In this document: positions 57,450-64,000 of the stretch, piece by piece
Layout: every line of letters starts with the position of its first letter
How positions within the stretch are numbered: position 1 is the first letter of the stretch
DNA from: Meira nashicola
Taxonomy: Eukaryota; Basidiomycota; Exobasidiomycetes; Exobasidiales; Brachybasidiaceae
DNA length: 64,000 bases
Assembly: GCA_001600355.1 (NCBI GenBank)
Contig: BCJU01000001.1
Coordinates: 1,881,178-1,945,177, forward strand
Reading direction: 5' to 3'
Program-made: the position numbers and the translations under genes
The notes under the pieces: generated by a model
The model's database searches: none
The model's input: only the letters and a program-made list of their open reading frames with translations
What the model was told of the DNA's origin: nothing

Positions 57450-59744
57450 TCACCTTCTCTTTGCACGTGCACGTGGTAAGAAAAGATTGGAAGATGATGT
57501 GTTTAAACTTTGCTTGGGTATAGGTTGAGTTTGAGGCTTCTTATTCGAAGACGACCCTTGAGAGCTCTCTTGTGAGCCGCTTTTTGACTGATCCTTGGAT
57601 ACATGTACGTTAGACGAGACAGGACTCTCTTTGGCTAATTTGTACTTCAAACGGATAAGGTCCAAAGCTGCTCGAGCATCCTCTTCTGCATCGTGACCAC
57701 TAGTTTCATCACCCGTTTGAATATGTCTTTTGAGATGAACCAATGCTAATTCTCGTAAACTCATTCGAAATGGTAATCCTTTACGATGGGGGAATAGCAG
57801 AACGCTATCAACAATTCGTGTATGAATCAAACGAATAGCACGCAAATCGTTTTCGAGTCCATGTCCGATAAGAACCGTATTCGGATTCATTAAATTGCCT
57901 AGTGCCTTTCGTGCCATTTCCAGAGAGCCAGTACCTTCAGACGGAATATCCGATGCTCGAATACCAGAAAATCGAGTATTATAATCCAAGATCGCACTCC
58001 TTGGACGCACAAACTGATCTAAGACAACTCTACCACTCTCATCTAGAACGGTAATTCGTGCCAGTGACATTCCTGCTGTTGTAAAGATCAATTCACAATC
58101 GAAAGCCAAGATATCGTGCTTTTCCTGACCGTTTGCATGAATTTGAGAATGCAGCACTGTATCTGTTGACAAGAATGCTTCTCTGCGATGCAACATTTTC
58201 CAATCGTCTTCTTTAAAGACATGTGGTCCAAGAGTACATCCTGATTTTGATTCTTTAGCGGTACCGGCGGACGAATTAGAAACGATTCCAGCTTCTGTGG
58301 CTGTTTGTGAAAGAGACGTTGAAGAATAGATTGTCTCCTCATCAACTGCATCGCAGCATGTCCATCGCGGAATACGAGGTCCACGCATGCTATTGCCTTC
58401 CCGAACAAATTTCCTCTTTCCCCAGTGGTAGCAGCATGCTTTGCGCAATTCACTGTCTGGGTCCAGCGGGCTGACCATAAAATTGACACCACATCGTTCA
58501 CACTTTGCTTCTTCTCCAGTACGATCGATCTTCGTTCCACCCAATCCCCAGTCTTCTAGAATATCGCTTTGAACATCTTTTCCGGCACCATCTTCTGAAG
58601 ACTTTGATGCAGGTAAAGGATAGTCGTACTCTTGCAATTGTTCATATTTTGCAATCAGTTGTGCATCTTCAAGTTTCTCTATGGTAAGCATGCCTTCATT
58701 TCGATCTTTGATCTTTTCCAATTTGCCTTTAATAGCTTCACTTGTACCGATTAGAGGAGATGATTGCAAGAGCTCCTCCACCGCAGTTTGTGCCTTTTCC
58801 TCGTCACCGGTTTCCAACATGACTTTCTCTATCTGTCTTTGCGCTTCGATTCCCAAGCTACCGATACAGTCTCGACCTTCTTTTATTGCTGCTTGATCTT
58901 CCTTTGATCTTCTTACTACGCCAACTAGATCAGTTCTAATGCTATTGCGATATGTCATCGGATTGGTATTGCTTGTTTTGAACACTTTATTTTCAGAGCT
59001 CAAAGCATCTTCACTGGCGAACTGATGCGCAAATCGTTTAAGTATGCGATAGATTGATTGGCCTTCTTTGGTTTTTGGAATTGGAGGTACTAAAGGTGCA
59101 TATAGGCTTGTAAAGGTGGTGAAATATGTTCGTAATGAGCCTTGACGAGTGGAAAGGGTAACTTTTGAGGCAGTCGGATGATGATTACGTGCAATTATCG
59201 GAGCAGTAAGCAATTCACTTGTTTGATCTTTACTCGTACCACTATTTTGTGCGTTGTTTATTGATTGTGGATGTGCTGAAGCATTTGACTGTACGTATGA
59301 TTGTGATTGTGAATGCTTTTCTTGAATTAATGCGGCCCGAGCGGAGGCGTCATATGCATTTCGCGCACCATTGACTTTAGTGGTAGAAGAAGAACTGGAT
59401 GATGCAGAATTTTCTCTTTTTGTATCATTCAAGTTTCCTTGCTTTGAGGTCACTTTAATACCCGTACCTATCGAACTTCCGTTTCTATGAGTGATAGATG
59501 CGGAAGGAGATCGACTTCTGGATTCTTCTGATTCTGTTCTTGCAACCTTGTTTTCTTTGTTTGGACTTATACCTATCTTTTCTTCGCTTGAATGTTCAGC
59601 CTTACGTTTACCAGCAGCAATTGATGAAGAGGTTGTAGCTCGTGTACTTTTCTGATGACCGAATGGACACGAAGCACGATTGCAATTCCCTTGCAAATGA
59701 TCAGGACAATCTATCTTTTGCAAGAGAGATTTAGTAGGAAACAT
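57450..59744 (-). CDS. REX3: RNA exonuclease 3 (DEDDh 3'-5' exonuclease)
   Basis: A 764-residue exonuclease of the Rex/Pan2-like DEDDh group that trims structured RNAs such as RNase MRP RNA. An N-terminal CCCH zinc finger (C13, C21, C26, H30) is followed by a Ser-rich disordered region to about 190. The Rex3 central helical domain and a small zinc site (CERCGVNF and CCYHWGK) come next. The exonuclease domain spans about 546-705 with AFDCELIF (Exo I Asp and Glu), HGLENDLRAIRL (Exo II Asp) and HDAEEDARAAL (Exo III His and Asp), so the catalytic set is complete. The tail is Ser/Gln-rich and basic. A TTG at 59750 opens the frame, but ATG 59744 is the start. Confidence 0.92.
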   Translation of the reverse strand: MFPTKSLLQKIDCPDHLQGNCNRASCPFGHQKSTRATTSSSIAAGKRKAEHSSEEKIGISPNKENKVARTESEESRSRSPSASITHRNGSSIGTGIKVTSKQGNLNDTKRENSASSSSSSTTKVNGARNAYDASARAALIQEKHSQSQSYVQSNASAHPQSINNAQNSGTSKDQTSELLTAPIIARNHHPTASKVTLSTRQGSLRTYFTTFTSLYAPLVPPIPKTKEGQSIYRILKRFAHQFASEDALSSENKVFKTSNTNPMTYRNSIRTDLVGVVRRSKEDQAAIKEGRDCIGSLGIEAQRQIEKVMLETGDEEKAQTAVEELLQSSPLIGTSEAIKGKLEKIKDRNEGMLTIEKLEDAQLIAKYEQLQEYDYPLPASKSSEDGAGKDVQSDILEDWGLGGTKIDRTGEEAKCERCGVNFMVSPLDPDSELRKACCYHWGKRKFVREGNSMRGPRIPRWTCCDAVDEETIYSSTSLSQTATEAGIVSNSSAGTAKESKSGCTLGPHVFKEDDWKMLHRREAFLSTDTVLHSQIHANGQEKHDILAFDCELIFTTAGMSLARITVLDESGRVVLDQFVRPRSAILDYNTRFSGIRASDIPSEGTGSLEMARKALGNLMNPNTVLIGHGLENDLRAIRLIHTRIVDSVLLFPHRKGLPFRMSLRELALVHLKRHIQTGDETSGHDAEEDARAALDLIRLKYKLAKESPVSSNVHVSKDQSKSGSQESSQGSSSNKKPQTQPIPKQSLNTSSSNLFLPRARAKRR

Positions 59745-60142
59745 TTGCAAGAAGAATAAATGGTTAAGGCTTCAATCATCACTTTAATACTAAGGTTAAA
59801 GCTCCTTTTCCTTTTTGTATAAAGATTGATTTGGTTGTACAAACCCAAATTACGCCAATTGCACATTTTTGCAATCCATCTAAGAAAAAATTGGGTCGAA
59901 TTGCAAATGGGGTGTATGGCCTGTGCATGTTGCGCAGCACACGCTAAAATCCGTCCGTGTCCTTTCTGTAGACCCCGTTACTGTGGAGGTTTAGCGCCGG
60001 TAAAACGGGCTTTTATGGAAGTGTTATTTCCATTTTAGCAATTCAATTGCGTGCTCCAGATCAATATAAAAACATTAATTGTTCTTCAAAGATCACTTTT
60101 TTCTCTTTTACCATCACAATCACATAAATTATACTTTAAAAA
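59745..60142. other. divergent promoter region, REX3 / NAD(P)-binding protein
   Basis: About 400 bases without a convincing gene. A 70-codon frame at 59826-60038 starts at a non-ATG codon. A TATA box lies at 60065-60072, followed by a pyrimidine-rich tract leading to the ATG at 60143. Confidence 0.45.
60065..60072 (+). promoter_or_regulatory. TATA box of the NAD(P)-binding protein gene
   Basis: TATAAAAA, 71 bases upstream of the ATG, followed by a CT-rich tract where transcription could start. Confidence 0.45.
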
Positions 60143-60925
60143 ATGTCTTCAAACGCAGCTAGAATTTTTGTTATCGGCGGACATGGAAAGGTGGCTTTGC
60201 ATTTTACTCGTTTAGCTTCTCAAGCAGGACATACGGTCATTTCACAAATCCGTAACGCTTCTCATTCATCCGATTTACCTAATCCAGGTCCAGGAAAAGT
60301 AGAACCTTTGGTGGAAAATTTAGAAGATTTAAATGTTTCTCAATTAGCAAAATTATTCAAAGATCAAAATCCAAACGTGATCATTTTCGCAGCAGGTGCT
60401 GGTGGTAAAGGAGGAGCAGAACGTACTTTTGCAGTAGATCGTGATGGTGCTATCAAGGTTTTCGATGCATTAGAACAAGCAAATTTACCCTCTTCTCAAT
60501 TCAAAAGATTTTTGCTCGTCTCAGCAATTGATAGTCGTAATGTTGAAACCACAAAGCCTGATTGGTACACAGAAAAGGATTTCGAACGTTCAAAGAAGGC
60601 TCGTGAGGCATTGGGAACTTATTATCAAGCTAAATATGAAGCCGATTTAAACCTTTCCAAACGAAATTCATTCCCATGGTTCGTCCTTCGTCCATCAACT
60701 CTTCAAGATGAGCCTGCAGGTGGTGTTTCTTTGGCAGAACATTCTACTATTGCTAATCCAGTTCCACGCGAATCAGTCGCAAAAGTTTTATTGGCTTTGG
60801 CCGAATTACCGGCTGATGCAAAAGGAGCAAATGGTCAAATGTGGAATCTCACTTCCGGTAAAGGTGATGTTCACGATCAGGTTCAAGCAGCTGTCAAACG
60901 TGCTCGTACAGATTGGGTTGGTTAA
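60143..60925 (+). CDS. NAD(P)-binding Rossmann-fold protein (NAD-dependent epimerase/NmrA-like)
   Basis: A 260-residue single-domain atypical short-chain dehydrogenase. The N-terminal ARIFVIGGHGKVALHF is a Rossmann strand-loop-helix with a GXXGXV-type dinucleotide loop. IIFAAGAGGKGG follows at strand 4, then FLLVSAIDSRN and a YYQAKYEADLNLSK segment with the catalytic-type Tyr-X3-Lys replaced by Tyr-X2-Lys-Tyr. FVLRPSTLQDEPAGG is typical of the NAD(P)H-binding (NmrA/YwnB-like) family. Such proteins are often flavin or quinone-type reductases or redox sensors; the substrate is unknown. The ATG follows an A-rich leader, codon choice looks optimised, and the TATA box suggests strong expression. 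Confidence 0.87.
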   Translation: MSSNAARIFVIGGHGKVALHFTRLASQAGHTVISQIRNASHSSDLPNPGPGKVEPLVENLEDLNVSQLAKLFKDQNPNVIIFAAGAGGKGGAERTFAVDRDGAIKVFDALEQANLPSSQFKRFLLVSAIDSRNVETTKPDWYTEKDFERSKKAREALGTYYQAKYEADLNLSKRNSFPWFVLRPSTLQDEPAGGVSLAEHSTIANPVPRESVAKVLLALAELPADAKGANGQMWNLTSGKGDVHDQVQAAVKRARTDWVG

Positions 60926-61065
60926 AAAATGTAAAAAATTTCTTTAATTTGAATCTCATTGCGGTAAATGGAGATACGATATTGGTACATATTCTTTTCT
61001 CGCCATCTCTTGAGTGCAGCCAAAAGGGCGAGCTAATTGTTAAATAAGATATACGCACTTTCATT
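60926..61065. other. convergent spacer, NAD(P)-binding protein / Yrb2-like
   Basis: 140 bases between converging stop codons. Only 3'-flank sequence is seen. Confidence 0.35.
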
Positions 61066-62736
61066 TCAAGCAACTTCTGCTACTGTTTTACCCTCGCTGT
61101 CTGTCGTAGGAATATGATCGCGGATGGTATAGTAGAATTGGCTAGCTGCAGTTGCATTGCCGATACGTAAGGCAAAATGTGCAGGCTTACCGTCCTCGAA
61201 TGCAACGATCCTTAAGAATTTATCTTGCTCCAAATTAACTTTGATGCCCTTGAATAACTTAATATTCAAAATTAATCGTAAAACACCCTCCGATCGCATA
61301 ACCAGTCGGGCTCCACCCATACCGCCTTCCACTTTTGGTACATTGCAACGTACCGTTCCAGTCCCCCTTTCCTTCCAACTTTGATCTTCCGCCATTGTGA
61401 ATAATTTTGCTCGAACGGAAGCAACTGCAAATTCATCTTCTTCTCCCGTTCTAAGATCTGCCTGCCCTTTGTCCAATTGCGTTTCTACTTTTTGTTTACG
61501 TTCTTCGTTTTCTCCCTTTTCCTTTAATGCTTCATCGAAACTTCGACCGTTCTCCTCTTCTTTTCCTTTCTCAATTTCCTTTAAATCGTCTGCCTGCAAT
61601 GAATCACTTGTCTCGTTGGGCTTCTTTTCAGAACTGAGAGCAGGTGATGCCATACGACCGGACCCTTTTGGCGAAAACGGTTTTGCAGATGCAAAAGCAC
61701 CAAAGCCGAGTCCTTTGGAGGATGACGCATTGTTTGGAGGTGGTGAGGTAGATGAGCTCGAACTACCGCCCAAGGATGTGGAAGGCTTATCAGATGTAGC
61801 GCTTGATGATCCTGGTACGGCTCCTAATGAACTTGGCTTCAGACCACCAGAAGCTGTGGACTTGCCAGCCAGCCAGCTCGGACCGGCGATGCTTGCAGTA
61901 GCAGAGTTGAAAGGTGATCCTGATTTAGAAAAAGAGGAAAATGTAGGTTGAGTGCGAGCTGGCAATGGTGGGGGAGATTTGGATGATTTTTCGGTTGCAG
62001 GCTTTGCATCCTGATCAAAAATTGAGCCACTAGCATCTTTCTTGTTATTTGCAGATGCAAAGCCCGAGGAAGAGGAGAAGGAAGAGAAAGTTGGCTGGCT
62101 TGACTTCTTAGATTGTACTTTTGTCTGATATGCACTTGTTCCTTCAACTTCAACATTAACGTCATCCTTGACCCCGCTTTCCTGTCCATCGTCTTTTCGT
62201 ACAGAGTTCTTTCTCTTGAGTTCTTCCGTGTCGTATCTGTCAATTTCTTCATCGTCTCCTCCATCTCGGTTTCCTTCTTTGCGTTGCTTCCAGCTTAGAT
62301 CTTCTACACGCTTGCGAATTTGTCCAACTTTTTCACCTTCAATATTTGACTTTCGACTAGGAGAAGAAGGGGCTGAGCCAGGTGGATCATTGGGATTTGT
62401 GTCATTTTGTAATCGATTCTTCTTTGTAGGTATCTCTTTTTGTGATGGTGTAAGCGTAGGTTCTAGGCTCCCTTCACGATCACGTTTCCGCCGCAGAGAT
62501 TCTGCATGATCCATATCTAGTTCTGTGCTCTTTCTCTTTGTTGGCAGATCTGAGATATCTTCATGGGCTTCGTCCAATTTTTCAGCATTTTCAACCTTAT
62601 TTTGATCTTGTGAGATGGATGTCTTCTCTTTCAAATTCTCTGATTCAGTTGTTGTACTTGAATCAATCGGAACATCTTCAATTGACTTGGAATCAACATC
62701 ATTGCTCTTGTTCTTGGATGTACTGTCGTGCGTCAT
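61066..62736 (-). CDS. YRB2: Yrb2/RanBP3-like Ran-binding nuclear protein
   Basis: A 556-residue nuclear protein with a C-terminal Ran-binding domain (about 432-545). Landmarks are EFAVASVRAKLFTM, WKERGTGTVRCNV, RLVMRSEGVLRLILNIKLF and a final FALRIGNATAASQFYYTI. The middle has FG/FSSFS-type repeats (PTFSSFS, GFGAFASAKPF), and the N-terminus is a charged, Lys/Glu/Asp-rich region with likely nuclear localisation signals (RRKRDR and KKNR). This combination fits Yrb2/RanBP3, cofactors of Crm1-dependent export. A Nup50-like nucleoporin is the main alternative, as it also joins FG repeats to a RanBD. The ATG at 62736 opens the frame. Confidence 0.85.
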   Translation of the reverse strand: MTHDSTSKNKSNDVDSKSIEDVPIDSSTTTESENLKEKTSISQDQNKVENAEKLDEAHEDISDLPTKRKSTELDMDHAESLRRKRDREGSLEPTLTPSQKEIPTKKNRLQNDTNPNDPPGSAPSSPSRKSNIEGEKVGQIRKRVEDLSWKQRKEGNRDGGDDEEIDRYDTEELKRKNSVRKDDGQESGVKDDVNVEVEGTSAYQTKVQSKKSSQPTFSSFSSSSGFASANNKKDASGSIFDQDAKPATEKSSKSPPPLPARTQPTFSSFSKSGSPFNSATASIAGPSWLAGKSTASGGLKPSSLGAVPGSSSATSDKPSTSLGGSSSSSTSPPPNNASSSKGLGFGAFASAKPFSPKGSGRMASPALSSEKKPNETSDSLQADDLKEIEKGKEEENGRSFDEALKEKGENEERKQKVETQLDKGQADLRTGEEDEFAVASVRAKLFTMAEDQSWKERGTGTVRCNVPKVEGGMGGARLVMRSEGVLRLILNIKLFKGIKVNLEQDKFLRIVAFEDGKPAHFALRIGNATAASQFYYTIRDHIPTTDSEGKTVAEVA

Positions 62737-63178
62737 TTTTTAATGCCTAAAGAGAAGTTCAATGTAATTCTTTATGAAGCACTGTGTTTATGAGCAAAGG
62801 GTCTTCCCAAAATATCAATGCTGGTCACCTATTGTACAATGTGGATGATGGCAAAAAGGATATAATACGCTTTAAATTTTTATCTCTCAATGCAAAAAGG
62901 GTGCACATTCATTTTGCTTTGGGCGGACATCGGCATTGAAATTAGGACATCGCCTAACCGCCCTTTGATACAGTCAGTAACTGCATAGAGTGTGTTTATC
63001 GTTAAAACGCGTCTTAGCAACCAACCCCAAATGACTGCATATTGGCAATAATACTGCGTGCACAGACTTTAAGCCTGAACAATCAGAACAACATCAAATT
63101 CGCCAACGCACGTTCAGAGGTTGGAAAATCTAGAAGATTACCATCATCTTATTCAATCCCCAAAATATTTGTTCCACA
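62737..63178. other. divergent promoter region, Yrb2-like / kinase
   Basis: About 440 bases without a gene. It has GGGCGGAC at 62921-62928 and an ACGCGT hexamer at 63007-63012, which is part of a 15-base sequence also present at 56237-56251. Confidence 0.45.
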
Positions 63179-64000
63179 ATGGCAGGCTATGGATCACTTG
63201 GTGGAAGAGGTCCACACTCCGTTTTTGATAGAATACAAGATACTCTTTTTGCTTTGGCATCCTCTTTGCCTTGCAATTCAGCAGCTCTTACCGATCTTTG
63301 TCAAACATTCTCAGGAGGAAATGCAGGATCATCTTCTGGAACTTCGAATAATATTGCTAGTGGAACATTGAAGTTAAATGGAAGGAATGTACAAATTGTT
63401 AAATTACTGGGAGAAGGAGGATTCAGTTTCGTATATTTGGCAAGAGATCGGGAGAGCGGTAGAGAATTCGCATTAAAGAAGATAAGGTGTCCTGCTGGTT
63501 CAGATGCTCTTCCCTTAGCATTAGCCGAATTAGAAGCACATCGTCGATTCAAAAGTCCCAATATTATGCAATTACTCGACAGTGCAGTCGTTCAAGATGC
63601 TGATGGAAAGACTGTGTATCTCTTCCTACCTTTTCATCCTATGGGAAATGTTCAAGATTATATCAACAAAAATCTAGTATTGAATCGGAGATGGGCAGAA
63701 AAGTCGTTACTAGAGGTGTTCTTAGGTTCTTGCATCGGTGTAAAGGAATTGCACAGCTACAAATTGAAGGACGTTGGAGCCAGTAGGGGAGGTATGACAA
63801 TTCCCTCGTCTCAGGATGATGGAGATCATGAGCAAGCGGACGGCGCAGCTGATCAAGCTCCATTGCTTGACACCTCTGAAGCTACTGGACCTCACAGTGG
63901 AAGGATACCTAACCACGATGACGATGACGAAGATGATGACGAAGAGGGTCCTTTCGGTTCTAGTGCAGCTGTTGATGGCTCTGAGCCTATACCTTCCTAT
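63179..64000 (+). CDS. ENV7: STK16/Env7-like serine/threonine protein kinase (3' end beyond window)
   Basis: The frame is open from the ATG at 63179 to the window edge (274 codons, no stop), so the gene is partial. Residues 1 to about 65 are a linker with one Cys. The kinase N-lobe follows: glycine loop GEGGFSFVYLA, catalytic Lys in FALKKIRC, the C-helix Glu in ALAELEAHRRF, hinge YLFLPFHPMGN, then EVFLGSCIGVKELHSY. The loop spacing and LGEGGFSFVY match the NAK-family STK16/MPSK1 group, whose yeast member Env7 is a vacuolar palmitoylated kinase. After the last helix comes an acidic insertion of at least 80 residues (DDDDEDDDEEG) before the HRD loop, which lies outside the window. Confidence 0.85.
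   Translation, partial: MAGYGSLGGRGPHSVFDRIQDTLFALASSLPCNSAALTDLCQTFSGGNAGSSSGTSNNIASGTLKLNGRNVQIVKLLGEGGFSFVYLARDRESGREFALKKIRCPAGSDALPLALAELEAHRRFKSPNIMQLLDSAVVQDADGKTVYLFLPFHPMGNVQDYINKNLVLNRRWAEKSLLEVFLGSCIGVKELHSYKLKDVGASRGGMTIPSSQDDGDHEQADGAADQAPLLDTSEATGPHSGRIPNHDDDDEDDDEEGPFGSSAAVDGSEPIPSY

Noticed and set aside
59826..60038. 70-codon Cys-rich frame between REX3 and the NAD(P)-binding gene
   Set aside because: Begins at a non-ATG codon, overlaps the promoter, and the Cys pattern matches no known finger.
1..64000. Transposons, viral insertions or CRISPR-like arrays
   Set aside because: No reverse transcriptase, transposase, integrase, capsid-like frame or regularly spaced direct repeats were seen outside the two coding repeat genes.

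Overview
This is nuclear DNA from a fungus, most likely a basidiomycete in or near Ustilaginomycotina. Gene content supports this: peroxisomal ABCD transporter, Zn2Cys6 regulator, CSC1 channel, Mkt1, Whi5/Nrm1-type repressor, and a smut-style Kex2-processed repeat protein. Genes are long, mostly intron-less and packed on both strands. The few introns are short, with GTAAGT/GTGAGT/GTATGT donors and, in places, CTAAC-like branch sites. The genus cannot be fixed from sequence alone. No transposon, tRNA, rRNA or CRISPR array was recognised. Three unresolved bases (N) lie in the repeats of one gene.

Layout. 0.4-3.6 kb: patatin-type lipase. 4.9-9.3 kb: Zn2Cys6 transcription factor. 9.5-10.3 kb (-): unknown protein. 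11.7-14.9 kb: CSC1/OSCA-like channel. 16.7-18.4 kb: MFS sugar transporter. 19.2-20.1 kb: NAD(P)HX epimerase. 20.6-22.4 kb (-): bifunctional purine enzyme. 22.8-23.8 kb: three-exon Whi5/Nrm1-like repressor. 24.6-26.1 kb: four-exon M50B-like membrane peptidase. 26.2-28.8 kb (-): TFIIH helicase Ssl2/XPB. 29.3-31.8 kb: Mkt1. 32.2-38.5 kb (-): 2100-residue RA-PH protein. 38.5-42.2 kb: gene-poor. 42.2-43.4 kb: secreted Kex2-processed repeat protein. 43.7-44.7 kb: two-exon lineage-specific repeat protein. 44.7-45.6 kb (-): degenerate Oca/Siw14-type phosphatase. 45.9-46.2 kb: LSM2. 46.3-48.3 kb (-): dynactin p62. 48.7-51.1 kb: universal stress domain protein. 51.3-53.8 kb (-): peroxisomal ABCD transporter. 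54.7-55.3 kb (-): secreted Kre9/KNH-type protein. 55.3-57.4 kb: gene-poor. 57.5-59.7 kb (-): REX3. 60.1-60.9 kb: NAD(P)-binding protein. 61.1-62.7 kb (-): Yrb2/RanBP3-like. 63.2 kb to the edge: STK16/Env7-like kinase, incomplete.

Most of the window is housekeeping (purine synthesis, transcription and repair, RNA decay, Ran transport, dynactin, peroxisome import). The least ordinary part is 38.5-45.6 kb. There a secreted precursor carries eight Lys-Arg sites between repeated peptides of two classes, downstream of a 3.7 kb gene-poor stretch and next to a lineage-specific repeat protein. Two further genes, the Whi5/Nrm1-like repressor and the M50B-like peptidase, appear only when very small exons are spliced, and ORF-only annotation would break both. 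The repressor's promoter contains an ACGCGAAA box, which fits G1/S feedback control.

Many of the longest open frames begin at TTG. For these genes the first good in-frame ATG was taken as the start.
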